This document shows positions 43,592 to 53,204 of a stretch of 64,000 nucleotides of DNA, one piece after another (positions within the stretch are counted from its first letter, which is position 1; each line of letters begins with the position of its first letter). The notes beneath the pieces were generated by a model. It searched no databases and was not told where the DNA came from. It saw only the letters and a list, made by a program, of their open reading frames with translations. Made by a program: the position numbers and the translations under genes. The stretch lies in the NCBI RefSeq assembly GCF_042651485.1, contig NZ_JBHSDH010000005.1, positions 62,001-126,000 on the forward strand. The letters run 5' to 3'. This DNA is from Sphingorhabdus_B arenilitoris (lineage in GTDB: Bacteria > Pseudomonadota > Alphaproteobacteria > Sphingomonadales > Sphingomonadaceae).

Positions 43592-44296
43592 TCAGCGCCG
43601 GTCGCCATGCGGACGAACGCCCGATGTTTGGGCCTCCATCATCAAACGGTCCATTGCCATTGGATCATGGCCGAGAATCTCGCCCTTAAAGATCCAGCAT
43701 TTGATGCCAATAATACCGTAAGCGGTCAGCGCTTCGGCTTCGGCATAGTCGACATTTGCACGCAGCGTATGCAACGGCACGCGGCCTTCGCGGTACCATT
43801 CCACGCGGGCAATTTCTGCACCGCCCAAACGGCCGCCGCAAGTGATCTTGATACCCTCTGCACCCAAACGCAGCGCAGATTGCACCGCACGCTTCATGGC
43901 GCGGCGGAATGCGATACGGCGGATCAGCTGATCGGCGATTCCTTGTGCGACCAGCTTCGCGTCCACTTCTGGCTTACGAATTTCGACGATGTTCAGGCTG
44001 ATTTCCGCTTTGGTATGTTGACCAATTTGCTTTTTCAACTTTTCGATGTCAGCGCCTTTTTTGCCGATAATCACGCCTGGACGTGCGGCATAAATGGACA
44101 CGCGGCAATTTTTCGCCGGACGCTCAATGACAACTTTTGAAATCGCCGCTTGTGGCAAAGTTTCAAAAATGAATTTACGGATTTTGAGATCCTCGATCAG
44201 CATCTGGCCATATTCGTGGCCTTCTGCGAACCAGCGGCTATCCCAAGTCCGGTTAATCTGCAGGCGGAGCCCGATTGGATTACTTTTCTGACCCAT
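43592..44296 (-). CDS. rpsC: Ribosomal protein uS3
   Basis: 234-residue KH-domain protein at the mRNA entry. Visible are MGQKSNPIGLRLQINRTWDS, the KH-type motif RPGVIIGKKGADIEKLK and GRLGGAEIARVEWYREGRVP. It is three bases behind rplV. Confidence 0.96.
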   Translation of the reverse strand: MGQKSNPIGLRLQINRTWDSRWFAEGHEYGQMLIEDLKIRKFIFETLPQAAISKVVIERPAKNCRVSIYAARPGVIIGKKGADIEKLKKQIGQHTKAEISLNIVEIRKPEVDAKLVAQGIADQLIRRIAFRRAMKRAVQSALRLGAEGIKITCGGRLGGAEIARVEWYREGRVPLHTLRANVDYAEAEALTAYGIIGIKCWIFKGEILGHDPMAMDRLMMEAQTSGVRPHGDRR

Positions 44297-44299
44297 GGT

Positions 44300-44680
44300 T
44301 TACGCCTCTTCTTCTTGTTCGCGAACAACGATGCGCAAACGGCTAAAAGGTTTCACGATAAGGCTTGAGCGGCCACGGGCGCGGGCATGAAAACGCTTCA
44401 TGCTAAGCGCCTTGCCAACGCTGGCTTCTTTTACGAACAGCGCGTCCACATCAAGGTTATGGTTATTTTCTGCATTGGCGATAGCCGAGGCGAGAACCTT
44501 GCTCACATCCTGCGCCATTCCCTTTTTGGAGAATTTCAGGATACTCAAAGCTTCGTCCACCTTGCGACCACGGATCAACGCAGCCAGCAGGTTCAGCTTT
44601 TGCGCGCTGCCACGGATCGTTGTGCCAACAGCCAATGCTTCATTATCGCCTACGCGGCGGGGGGCGGATTGCTTACCCAT
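44300..44680 (-). CDS. rplV: Ribosomal protein uL22
   Basis: 126-residue protein whose loop lines the exit tunnel. The C terminus RFHARARGRSSLIVKPFSRL fits. Its ATG overlaps the rpsS stop by one base. Confidence 0.95.
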   Translation of the reverse strand: MGKQSAPRRVGDNEALAVGTTIRGSAQKLNLLAALIRGRKVDEALSILKFSKKGMAQDVSKVLASAIANAENNHNLDVDALFVKEASVGKALSMKRFHARARGRSSLIVKPFSRLRIVVREQEEEA

Positions 44681-44955
44681 TAGCGTTTGCCCTTCTTGTC
44701 TGCGCCATGACCATGATAAGTGCGCGTCGGAGCGAACTCACCCAGCTTATGGCCGACCATGTCTTCATTCACCGAAACGGGAATGAATTTATGGCCGTTA
44801 TAAACGTTGAACGTCAGGCCGACAAATTGCGGCAAGATCGTCGAGCGGCGTGACCAGGTTTTAATCGGCGAACGAGCGCCTTCATCCTGGGCGGTTTCTG
44901 CTTTTTTCAGCAGATAGAGGTCAACAAACGGACCTTTCCAGACGGAACGAGACAT
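44680..44955 (-). CDS. rpsS: Ribosomal protein uS19
   Basis: 91-residue protein of the small-subunit head. It starts MSRSVWKGPFVDLYLLKKA and has VGHKLGEFAPTRTYHGHG. It is three bases behind rplB. Confidence 0.96.
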   Translation of the reverse strand: MSRSVWKGPFVDLYLLKKAETAQDEGARSPIKTWSRRSTILPQFVGLTFNVYNGHKFIPVSVNEDMVGHKLGEFAPTRTYHGHGADKKGKR

Positions 44956-44958
44956 AAG

Positions 44959-45795
44959 TTACCTCTTCTTCTTCGCATGACGTGAACGGATGATCATCCG
45001 ATCAGTCGATTTGTTCTTGCGGGTCCGTGCGCCCTTGGTCGGCTTGCCCCATGGAGTCACTGGATGACGACCACCAGAGGTCCGGCCTTCACCACCACCA
45101 TGCGGGTGATCGACCGGGTTTTTCGCAACACCGCGGGTCAGCGGACGAATACCGCGCCAGCGATTGCGGCCAGCCTTGGCAAGCGTGGTGTTCGAATTGT
45201 CGGGGTTTGAAACCGCGCCAACTGTTCCCATGCAGCTGCCCAAGATATAGCGCTGCTCACCTGAGTTCAAACGGACGATCACGCGTCCGCCATCACGTCC
45301 GACCAGCTGCACATAAGTGCCCGCGCTGCGTGCGATCTGAGCGCCCTTACCGGGCTTCATTTCGATATTGTGGCAGATGGTGCCAACCGGCATTTGGCTC
45401 AGCAACATCGCATTGCCAGGCTTCACGTCGGTTTTTTCACCCGCCACAACCGTATCGCCAACGGCGAGACGCTGCGGTGCGATGATATAGGCTTGCTCGC
45501 CATCTTCATATTTTAGAAGCGCGATGAATGCCGTGCGGTTGGGGTCATATTCCAAACGCTCTACGGTCGCGGGCATATCCCACTTCCGACGTTTGAAATC
45601 GATCACGCGATATTTTTGCTTATGACCGCCGCCGATACCGCGCGAGGTCACATGACCTTTATTGTTGCGGCCACCGGTTTTCTTCTTACCTTCGGTCAGC
45701 GCTTTTACCGGACGGCCTTTATACAGGCTTGACCGGTCAACCAGCACAAGACCGCGGCGTGCGGGGCTAGTCGGTTTGTAGCTTTTTAATGCCAT
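44959..45795 (-). CDS. rplB: Ribosomal protein uL2
   Basis: 278-residue protein near the peptidyl-transferase centre. VDHPHGGGEGRTSGGRHPVTP is the signature region near residue 225, whose His is important for activity. It stands ten bases behind rplW. Confidence 0.97.
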   Translation of the reverse strand: MALKSYKPTSPARRGLVLVDRSSLYKGRPVKALTEGKKKTGGRNNKGHVTSRGIGGGHKQKYRVIDFKRRKWDMPATVERLEYDPNRTAFIALLKYEDGEQAYIIAPQRLAVGDTVVAGEKTDVKPGNAMLLSQMPVGTICHNIEMKPGKGAQIARSAGTYVQLVGRDGGRVIVRLNSGEQRYILGSCMGTVGAVSNPDNSNTTLAKAGRNRWRGIRPLTRGVAKNPVDHPHGGGEGRTSGGRHPVTPWGKPTKGARTRKNKSTDRMIIRSRHAKKKR

Positions 45796-45805
45796 AATAT
45801 ATCCG

Positions 45806-46114
45806 TTAAACCCCCGTGGTCACGTCGATCATCTGGCCTTCAGCCAAAGTCACAACAGCTTTTTTTACGTCATTGCGCTTATAGGGAGCACCCTTCCAAC
45901 GCTTGACTTTGCCTTTTTGGACCAGCGTGTTGACGCCAGTAACCTTGACATTGAACAAAGCCTCAACAGCGGCCTTGATCTGCGGCTTGCTTGCAGTTTT
46001 CGCTACTTTGAAAACAACCGCGTTATTTTCCGAGAGCAAAGTTGCTTTCTCGGTAATATGCGGCGCAACAATCACGTCATAATGACGGGCGTCGATGCTG
46101 TCTTTTTTAGCCAT
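45806..46114 (-). CDS. rplW: Ribosomal protein uL23
   Basis: 102-residue exit-tunnel protein that docks trigger factor and SRP. ATG at 46114 (MAKKDSIDARHYDVIV) is preferred, and the start overlaps the rplD end by eight bases. The frame upstream to 46138 is part of rplD. Confidence 0.95.
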   Translation of the reverse strand: MAKKDSIDARHYDVIVAPHITEKATLLSENNAVVFKVAKTASKPQIKAAVEALFNVKVTGVNTLVQKGKVKRWKGAPYKRNDVKKAVVTLAEGQMIDVTTGV

Positions 46115-46733
46115 TGAAACGCGCCTCCAGTTTCTCAACCGCAGCGCGGGTCAAAACCAAGCTATCAGCATTCAAAATGTCATAGACATTGGCGCCCACA
46201 GCGGGGAGCGAATTGATGCCGACCAGATTGGCCGATGCCTTGCGGAAATTGTCATTCACGGCTTCACCGTCGATCACAAGAATTTTCTTGCCGAGGCCCA
46301 GCTTGCCAATGTGAGCTTGCAACGCCTTGGTTTTGGCGTCTTTCAATTCCACATTTTCAAGCACGAACAAAGTGCCGGCTTTTACCTTGCTCGACAAAGC
46401 CATTTTCAGGCCCAGAGCACGGATTTTCTTGTTCAACGAAGGGTTAAAGTCACGCAAGCGTGCACCATGGGCTTTACCACCACCGATAAAGATCGGCGCG
46501 CGGCGGTTACCATGACGGGCGGTACCACCACCTTTTTGGTTGCCGAATTTCTTACCAGTGCGGGCTACATCACCGCGCTCACGCGTGGGACGTGCCGTGC
46601 CGCGAGCTTTTTCACGCTGCCATGTGACAACGCGGTGCAAAATGTCTGCACGTGGCTCAAGACCGAAGACATCATCATTCAGATCAATGTCACCTTTGGC
46701 TTTCGCGTCGAGGGTTTGAACTTTGAGTTTCAT
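46107..46733 (-). CDS. rplD: Ribosomal protein uL4
   Basis: 208-residue protein. The loop KFGNQKGGGTARHGNRRAP and the basic GRAPIF-like RAPIFIGGGKAHG are visible. L4 regulates the S10 operon in gamma-proteobacteria, but no comparable target is identified here. It is three bases behind rplC. Confidence 0.96.
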   Translation of the reverse strand: MKLKVQTLDAKAKGDIDLNDDVFGLEPRADILHRVVTWQREKARGTARPTRERGDVARTGKKFGNQKGGGTARHGNRRAPIFIGGGKAHGARLRDFNPSLNKKIRALGLKMALSSKVKAGTLFVLENVELKDAKTKALQAHIGKLGLGKKILVIDGEAVNDNFRKASANLVGINSLPAVGANVYDILNADSLVLTRAAVEKLEARFNG

Positions 46734-46736
46734 GTC

Positions 46737-47498
46737 TTAACCCTCCTTCTCTTCGGTAGCTTCGACTGCAGGAGCCTCAGCAGCAGGAGTGTCTGCTACT
46801 TCAGGAGCAGGCGCTTCATTGTCATTTTTGACCGAACCAGGGAAAGGTGCGCCTTCGGGAGCAGGATGCTTCACGGCATCGCGAACCAGAAGCCAGCCAT
46901 TTTTCGCGCCGGGAACACTTCCCTTTACGAAAATCAGGCCGCGCGCCACATCGGTGCGGACGATTTCGAGATTTTGCTGGGTGCGTTGACGGTCGCCCAT
47001 GTGGCCGGCCATCTTCTTACCCTTAAACACTTTACCTGGATCCTGACGTTGACCCGTCGAACCATGGGCACGGTGAGAGATGGACACACCATGGGTCGCG
47101 CGCATACCGCCGAAGCCCCAACGCTTCATGGCACCAGCAAAACCCTTACCTTGTGTATGACCGGTGATATCAACCATCTGACCATCAACAAAATGATCGG
47201 CGGAGATAGCAGCGCCAACAGGCAGGAGACCATCTTCATTATCGACGCGGAATTCAGCGACGCGAGCCTTGGGCTCAACAGAAGCTTTTGCGAATTCTTC
47301 GCGTTGCGGTTTGTTTACATTTTTCGCTTTACGGGCTCCGGCTCCGAGACGGACGGCAAAATAACCATCACGTTCTTCGTTACGGGCTCCGACCACTTGG
47401 CATCCCTCAAGAGCCAATACGGTGACAGGAACGTGACGGCCATCTTCATTGAAGAGGCGCATCATACCCATCTTTTTCGCGATCACGCCAGTGCGCAT
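46737..47498 (-). CDS. rplC: Ribosomal protein uL3
   Basis: 253-residue protein with MRTGVIAKKMGMMRLFNEDG and WGFGGMRATHGVSISHRAHGS. After the core an acidic, Pro- and Ala-rich tail of about 40 residues (DNEAPAPEVADTPAAE onward) extends the protein, as in some alphaproteobacteria. A 251-base leader separates it from rpsJ. Confidence 0.96.
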   Translation of the reverse strand: MRTGVIAKKMGMMRLFNEDGRHVPVTVLALEGCQVVGARNEERDGYFAVRLGAGARKAKNVNKPQREEFAKASVEPKARVAEFRVDNEDGLLPVGAAISADHFVDGQMVDITGHTQGKGFAGAMKRWGFGGMRATHGVSISHRAHGSTGQRQDPGKVFKGKKMAGHMGDRQRTQQNLEIVRTDVARGLIFVKGSVPGAKNGWLLVRDAVKHPAPEGAPFPGSVKNDNEAPAPEVADTPAAEAPAVEATEEKEG

Positions 47499-47749
47499 GA
47501 TCCATACTCCAACTATGTCAGAGGCCCGGCTGGCAGGATTGCCAGGAGGGCGTGACGCCTAATTTTCCAACCCTGTAAATTAAACGAGCCCCGTCCGGGC
47601 TAGGTGCCAGCACCCTTTTTCAAAAAGGCGTGCTTGGCGAGACGGGGAACGCGGCCCGGATCAAAGCTCCGGCGGTATTCCATGTCCGTTTTCGCAATGC
47701 TGCGAAAACTTTCAATTTCTCTGACCATATTTGGCCAGAAAGCGAGCTC
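47499..47749 (-). promoter_or_regulatory. Structured leader between rpsJ and rplC
   Basis: No gene is seen in this gap, the longest inside the S10 block. Hairpins read on the minus strand: GTTTTCGCA-GCAT-TGCGAAAAC (47683-47712 region), a CACC-TTTTT-AAAAAGG-GTG palindrome near 47609-47632 and AGCCC-GGACG-GGGCT near 47587-47601. One or more could act as a leader control for rplC-secY, or separate rpsJ from the rest. Which, if any, is regulatory is unknown. Confidence 0.4.
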
Positions 47750-48061
47750 TTAAGCCAGCTTAATTTCTACATTCACACCAGCAGCAAGATCGAGCTTCAT
47801 CAGCGCATCCACGGTCTGCGGTGTCGGCTGCACGATATCGAGCATCCGCTTATATGTCCGAACCTCAAATTGCTCGCGTGACTTTTTGTCAATATGCGGG
47901 CCGCGGTTCACGGTGAACTTTTCAATCTTGGTAGGAAGCGGGATTGGTCCCCGGATCAATGCGCCTGTACGGCGCGCAGTGTCTGCAATGTCACCAGTCG
48001 CCTGATCAAGCACGCGATGGTCAAAAGCCTTGAGACGGATGCGAATATTCTGCGTTTCCAT
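47750..48061 (-). CDS. rpsJ: Ribosomal protein uS10
   Basis: 103-residue protein, also a NusG/Nus partner in antitermination. METQNIRIRLKAFDHRVLD and VNRGPHIDKKSREQFEVRTY are visible. It is flanked by the leader gap on one side and by the tuf terminator hairpins on the other. Confidence 0.96.
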   Translation of the reverse strand: METQNIRIRLKAFDHRVLDQATGDIADTARRTGALIRGPIPLPTKIEKFTVNRGPHIDKKSREQFEVRTYKRMLDIVQPTPQTVDALMKLDLAAGVNVEIKLA

Positions 48062-48104
48062 GGTTTATACCAAATCCTAATTTCTACCGATATGAAAGAG
48101 CCGA

Positions 48105-48150
48105 AAAACAGCAATACCGACTTACCATTTGTAAGCCGGAATAGCTGTTT
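48105..48150 (-). terminator. Hairpin terminator between tuf and rpsJ
   Basis: A 20-bp stem with a few mismatches (48106-48125 with 48131-48150, loop CATTT). On the minus strand it is followed by a short run of Ts. A second, GC-rich hairpin (CCCGGGCG/CGCCCGGG) lies at 48170-48194 directly behind the tuf stop. Together they could stop or thin the str operon transcript before rpsJ. Confidence 0.6.
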
Positions 48151-48208
48151 CTAAAATTTCAAAACTGGACCCGGGCGAATCAAACCCGCCCGGGATGCGC
48201 AGCCTATA

Positions 48209-49399
48209 TTACTTTGTGATCGTTCCTACAACCCCTGAACCAACAGTACGTCCACCTTCGCGAATTGCGAAGCGCAAACCTGGGTCCATTGCGATTGGCG
48301 CGATCAATTTGACGCTGATGGTTACGTTATCGCCGGGCATGACCATTTCGGTACCTTCTGGCAGGATAACTTCGCCTGTTACGTCGGTGGTGCGGAAGTA
48401 GAATTGCGGGCGATAGTTAGCGAAGAATGGCGTGTGACGGCCACCTTCATCTTTCGACAACACATATACTTCTGCGCTAAATTCAGTGTGCGGCGTAACC
48501 GAACCAGGCTTACAAAGAACCTGACCACGCTCCACATCTTCACGGCCTACGCCGCGAACCAGCGCGCCGATGTTATCGCCAGCTTCACCCTGATCGAGCA
48601 GCTTGCGGAACATTTCAACACCAGTAACAGTAGTTTTTGCGGTGTCGCGGATACCCACGATTTCAACTTCTTCACCCACCTTAACAATGCCGGTTTCAAC
48701 GCGGCCGGTCACAACCGTACCACGACCAGAGATCGAGAATACATCTTCCACTGGCATCAAGAACGGACGGTCAACTGGACGCTCTGGCTGAGGAATGGCT
48801 TCGTCAACGGCGTTCATCAAAGCGATGATCGATTCTTTACCGATATTGTCGTCGCGGCCTTCGAGTGCAGCCAAAGCCGAACCTTTAACCACAGGAATAT
48901 CGTCGCCTGGGAAGTCATACGAAGACAACAGCTCGCGAATTTCCATTTCAACCAGCTCGAGAATTTCTTCGTCGTCAACTTGGTCAACTTTATTCATGTA
49001 AACAACCAGAGCAGGAACGCCAACCTGACGCGCCAACAGGATGTGCTCGCGGGTCTGTGGCATCGGGCCGTCAGCTGCGTTCACAACCAGAATGGCGCCA
49101 TCCATCTGTGCGGCACCGGTGATCATGTTCTTAACATAGTCAGCGTGTCCTGGGCAATCAACGTGCGCATAGTGACGCGCAGCAGTTTCATACTCAACGT
49201 GAGCGGTCGAGATCGTGATACCACGCTCGCGCTCTTCAGGAGCTTTATCGATATTTGCAAAATCAACAGCTGCGCCGCCGTGAATTTCAGCCATCACTTT
49301 GGTGATCGCTGCGGTCAGAGTTGTTTTACCATGGTCAACGTGACCGATGGTGCCGATGTTGCAATGCGGCTTGTTCCGCTCAAACTTTGCTTTTGCCAT
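48209..49399 (-). CDS. tuf: Elongation factor Tu
   Basis: GTPase that brings aminoacyl-tRNA to the ribosome, 396 residues. GHVDHGKTTLTAAIT, DCPGHADYVKNMI and NKVD motifs are intact. This is the only tuf copy in the window. It follows fusA after 161 bases. Confidence 0.98.
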   Translation of the reverse strand: MAKAKFERNKPHCNIGTIGHVDHGKTTLTAAITKVMAEIHGGAAVDFANIDKAPEERERGITISTAHVEYETAARHYAHVDCPGHADYVKNMITGAAQMDGAILVVNAADGPMPQTREHILLARQVGVPALVVYMNKVDQVDDEEILELVEMEIRELLSSYDFPGDDIPVVKGSALAALEGRDDNIGKESIIALMNAVDEAIPQPERPVDRPFLMPVEDVFSISGRGTVVTGRVETGIVKVGEEVEIVGIRDTAKTTVTGVEMFRKLLDQGEAGDNIGALVRGVGREDVERGQVLCKPGSVTPHTEFSAEVYVLSKDEGGRHTPFFANYRPQFYFRTTDVTGEVILPEGTEMVMPGDNVTISVKLIAPIAMDPGLRFAIREGGRTVGSGVVGTITK

Positions 49400-49560
49400 T
49401 TTATCCTACCTTTTGGTTCAAATATTAGTTCTGTTTAGGAACAGTCCGCGCGCGCCTTGGCGAGGATGCGTTCCAATGTCAAGCTTTTCAACTCGGCGGC
49501 TCCACGGGATTTTCGCAAATCACCAAGAATCGTGGAGCGCGCCTAGCTTGTTTTTTGGCG

Positions 49561-51654
49561 TTATGCCAGCTTCTCTTTCAATTCCGACGCAACATTTGAT
49601 GGAACTTCGTCATAGTGCGAAAATACCATCGAATAATTGGCACGGCCTTGGGTGAAGGAACGCAGCTGGTTCACATAACCAAACATGTTGGCCAGCGGCA
49701 CCATTGCCTCCACAACTTGCGCATTACCACGGCTGTCCGTGCCCTGAATTTGGCCACGACGTGAGTTCATGTCGCCGATTACGTCACCCAGATAATCTTC
49801 TGGAGTAACAACTTCCACCTTCATAATCGGCTCAAGCAGCTTGATACCCGATTTCTGAGCGGCTTCGCGCATACCAGCACGGCCCGCAATTTCGAATGCC
49901 AATGCCGAAGAGTCAACGTCATGGTAAGCGCCGTCATACAGCTTGATTTCGAAATCGATGATCGGGAAGCCGATAAGCGATCCGCCTTCAGCGGTTTCAC
50001 GCATGCCTTTTTCAACCGAAGGAATATATTCTTTCGGAATGTTGCCGCCCTTAACTTCATCGTGGAAGATGATGCCGCTGCCGCGCTCACCGGGAGTGAT
50101 GGTGAATTTGATGCGGCCAAATTGACCCGAACCACCCGACTGCTTCTTGTGGGTATAGTCAATGTCAACTTCGCGCGCGATATATTCGCGGTAAGCCACC
50201 TGCGGCGCACCCACGTTGGCTTCAACCTTAAATTCGCGGCGCATACGATCAACCAGAATGTCGAGGTGAAGCTCGCCCATGCCTTTAATGATCGTTTGGC
50301 CCGATTCATGGTCGGTCGAAACGCGGAACGAAGGATCTTCAGCAGCCAAACGGTTGAGCGCGATGCCCATTTTTTCTTGGTCCGCTTTTGTCTTTGGTTC
50401 CACCGAAAGCTCGATCACTGGCTCTGGGAATTCCATCCGCTCCAGGATAATCGGCTTTAACGGCGCACAAAGCGTGTCACCCGTTGTCGTTTCCTTCATC
50501 CCGGCCAGAGCGACGATGTCGCCTGCAAATGCCTCATCAATGTCCTTACGTTCATTGGAGTGCATTTCGAGGATACGGCCGATTTTCTCTTTCTTATCCT
50601 TCACCGAATTCAGCACGGTGCCTTTTTCCAGCTTGCCAGAATAAATACGGGCAAAGGTCAGCGAGCCAACAAACGGGTCGTTCATCACTTTGAAAGCCAG
50701 CGCGGCAAAAGGAGCCTCATCGCTCGATGGGCGATTGTCCTTGGTTTCGCCGTCCAATAACACACCTTCAATTGCAGGCACGTCGAGCGGGCTTGGCAGA
50801 TAATCGACAACCGCGTCGAGCAAAGGCTGCACGCCTTTATTCTTAAACGCGCTGCCGCAGCATACAGGGACGAAGCTATGGTTCAGCGTGCCTTTGCGGA
50901 TCAGCTTTTTCAGCGTGTCCACATCAGGCTCATTGCCTTCCAAATAGGCTTCCATCGCGTCATCGTCTTGCTCCACAGCAAGTTCGATCAGCTTATTGCG
51001 ATATTCCGCCGCGCTGTCGACCAGATCAGCCGGAATTTCTTCATAGCTAAATTCGGCGCCCAAGCTTTCATCTTTCCAGATGATCGCGCGCTGCTTCACA
51101 AGGTCAACCAGACCCTTCAGATCGCTTTCAAGACCGATAGGAATATAAAGCACCGCCGGGGTCGCGCCCAAACGATCAATAATCGATTTCACGCAATATT
51201 CGAAATTCGCGCCGGTACGGTCGAGCTTATTGATGAAGCACATACGCGGAACGCCGTATTTATCGGCCTGACGCCATACGGTTTCAGATTGCGGCTCCAC
51301 ACCAGCAACGCCGTCAAAGCAAGCAACCGCGCCGTCAAGCACGCGCAAAGACCGCTCAACTTCAATGGTGAAGTCGACGTGTCCGGGGGTGTCAATGATA
51401 TTGATCCGGTGCTCTTCGCCGTTATCATCCTTCACCGACCAGAAACAAGTCGTCGCAGCAGAGGTAATCGTAATGCCCCGCTCTTGCTCTTGCTCCATCC
51501 AGTCCATCGTCGCTGCGCCATCGTGCACTTCGCCGATTTTATAGGATTTACCTGTATAATAAAGGATACGTTCGGTGGTCGTGGTTTTACCGGCGTCAAT
51601 ATGCGCCATAATACCAATGTTGCGATACCTGTTTAATGGATGGCTGCGTGCCAT
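49561..51654 (-). CDS. fusA: Elongation factor G
   Basis: GTPase that drives translocation, 697 residues. AHIDAGKTTTTERIL and DTPGHVDFTIEVERSLRVLD are in the G domain, and GMGELHLDILVDRMRREF lies further on. It follows rpsG with a 104-base gap. Confidence 0.98.
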   Translation of the reverse strand: MARSHPLNRYRNIGIMAHIDAGKTTTTERILYYTGKSYKIGEVHDGAATMDWMEQEQERGITITSAATTCFWSVKDDNGEEHRINIIDTPGHVDFTIEVERSLRVLDGAVACFDGVAGVEPQSETVWRQADKYGVPRMCFINKLDRTGANFEYCVKSIIDRLGATPAVLYIPIGLESDLKGLVDLVKQRAIIWKDESLGAEFSYEEIPADLVDSAAEYRNKLIELAVEQDDDAMEAYLEGNEPDVDTLKKLIRKGTLNHSFVPVCCGSAFKNKGVQPLLDAVVDYLPSPLDVPAIEGVLLDGETKDNRPSSDEAPFAALAFKVMNDPFVGSLTFARIYSGKLEKGTVLNSVKDKKEKIGRILEMHSNERKDIDEAFAGDIVALAGMKETTTGDTLCAPLKPIILERMEFPEPVIELSVEPKTKADQEKMGIALNRLAAEDPSFRVSTDHESGQTIIKGMGELHLDILVDRMRREFKVEANVGAPQVAYREYIAREVDIDYTHKKQSGGSGQFGRIKFTITPGERGSGIIFHDEVKGGNIPKEYIPSVEKGMRETAEGGSLIGFPIIDFEIKLYDGAYHDVDSSALAFEIAGRAGMREAAQKSGIKLLEPIMKVEVVTPEDYLGDVIGDMNSRRGQIQGTDSRGNAQVVEAMVPLANMFGYVNQLRSFTQGRANYSMVFSHYDEVPSNVASELKEKLA

Positions 51655-51758
51655 GGTCTTTACTCCGTGTGAGGGGCGTTGCGTCGGTGCGCCGCCCTAT
51701 AGGGAAAGGGGCCGGTTTTGACCAGCCCCTCTATACAATAATTACAGGCGAGCGGCGG

Positions 51759-52229
51759 TTACCAGCGGTAATGCGCGAATGCCCGGTTGGCTTCTGCCAT
51801 GCGGTGCGTATCTTCACGCTTTTTAACCGCATTGCCCCTGTTATTGGCGGCATCCATCAACTCACCCGACAAACGAGCGGACATGGTCGTTTCGCTGCGG
51901 TTCCGGGCCGCACCGATTAACCAGCGGATGGCCAATGCCTGCGCACGTTCCGGACGCACTTCGCAAGGTACCTGATAGGTCGCACCACCAACGCGGCGCG
52001 AACGCACTTCGATGCCGGGCTTTACATTGTTCAATGCTTCATGGAACAATTCGACCGGATTTTTCTTCGCGCGTTCTTCCACAGAATCAAGCGCACCATA
52101 AACAATCCGTTCTGCGGCGGATTTTTTTCCATCCAGCATCAGATTGTTCATAAATTTAGACAATACCAGATCACCAAATTTGGGATCGGGCAGGATGACC
52201 CGTTTTTCGGGACGACGACGACGTGACAT
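51759..52229 (-). CDS. rpsG: Ribosomal protein uS7
   Basis: 156-residue head assembly protein with MSRRRRPEKRVILPDPKFGD and KPGIEVRSRRVGGATYQVP. It is 17 bases behind rpsL. Confidence 0.96.
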   Translation of the reverse strand: MSRRRRPEKRVILPDPKFGDLVLSKFMNNLMLDGKKSAAERIVYGALDSVEERAKKNPVELFHEALNNVKPGIEVRSRRVGGATYQVPCEVRPERAQALAIRWLIGAARNRSETTMSARLSGELMDAANNRGNAVKKREDTHRMAEANRAFAHYRW

Positions 52230-52246
52230 ATTCTATTCTCCCGATC

Positions 52247-52618
52247 TTACTTAGGACGCTTCGCGCCATATTTGGAGCGCGATTGCTTGCGGTCTTTAAC
52301 GCCTTGCGTATCGAGCACGCCGCGCAGCACATGATAACGCACACCGGGAAGGTCGCGCACACGGCCGCCACGGATCAGGACAACGCTATGCTCCTGAAGA
52401 TTGTGGCCTTCACCGGGGATATAAGAAATGACCTCACGGCTGTTGGTCAAACGGACCTTAGCCACCTTACGAAGCGCCGAGTTCGGCTTTTTCGGGGTCG
52501 TTGTATAAACGCGAGTGCAAACACCGCGCTTTTGGGGATTGGCTTCCATCGCTGGAACCTTGGACTTCGCTTTTTGCGGAGTCCGGCCCTTGCGGACCAG
52601 CTGGTTAATCGTTGGCAT
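52247..52618 (-). CDS. rpsL: Ribosomal protein uS12
   Basis: 123-residue decoding-centre protein. ATG at 52618 (MPTINQLVRKGR) is the true start, since the open frame upstream is noise. The signature KKPNSALRKVAKVRLTN contains the lysines changed in streptomycin-resistant strains (here wild-type). First gene of the str operon. Confidence 0.97.
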   Translation of the reverse strand: MPTINQLVRKGRTPQKAKSKVPAMEANPQKRGVCTRVYTTTPKKPNSALRKVAKVRLTNSREVISYIPGEGHNLQEHSVVLIRGGRVRDLPGVRYHVLRGVLDTQGVKDRKQSRSKYGAKRPK

Positions 52619-53050
52619 ATCTTCACCTTGGTTAGTAATAAAACAGGTTACTTTGCATAAACGGCCGTGTTGACGGTGGAGGCTCAGCCTTTGGCCCACC
52701 CGTCCGCAGATACAATGTGCTGCTATGTAATTTCCGCACGAAAGGGGCGCGAAAGAATCACGCCCTGTCACTTGGAAGCGCAGCCACTAGCTTGGGCAGC
52801 TGCGAACGTCAAGGGGCGGGATCAGGAAACCTTCGGGGTAAGCCCCGTCGTTGCCTCTATTTTATCCGGCCCAACTTATGCCGCCCCTATTACCGGCGAG
52901 AGATGGCGTATGCTTTCATTCCACTCCCATTTTTACCGCCGCCCCGAACGTGCCGGATAATCGCTTGCTTCGATTGTGCACGCCGCTGGAATTTATGACC
53001 TGCTAGGGTTGTTGATATTCAAAGAGCGACGACACGATAGAATATAGTTT
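52619..53050. other. Non-coding region upstream of rpsL
   Basis: About 430 bases without a supported gene. It should hold the promoter of the str operon (minus strand), but I could not assign -35/-10 boxes. Short open frames on the plus strand here lack family features and codon pattern and are not annotated. A REP-like repeat follows at 53051. Confidence 0.6.
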
Positions 53051-53160
53051 CGTCACCCCCGCGAAGGTGGGGGTCCAACATCTGAGGCTGAAATTTGAGC
53101 CGACCTCCTAGTTTAAAATGATAGCTTAGGTGATGGCCCCCCGCCTTCGCGGGGGTGACG
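53051..53160. repeat. REP-like inverted repeat pair
   Basis: Two near-identical arms, CGTCACCCCCGCGAAGG... at 53051 and its reverse complement ending at 53160, each itself able to form a hairpin (CCCCCGC...GGGGG). Such paired elements are common in sphingomonad genomes, as I remember them. Total span 110 bases, with no gene inside. It lies between the str promoter region and the ICMT gene. Confidence 0.8.
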
Positions 53161-53204
53161 CTGTTTTTGTTTTTAAAACTCTATTAAGTTGATCGCTAAC
53201 GCCC

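Noticed and set aside
48404..49438. Long plus-strand frame antisense to tuf
   Set aside because: Mirrors the strong codon bias of tuf on the other strand and has no family features. The same holds for long frames opposite rplC, fusA and clpA.
52667..52998. Plus-strand open frames upstream of rpsL
   Set aside because: Low-quality translations overlapping the str promoter region, without start signals or family features.
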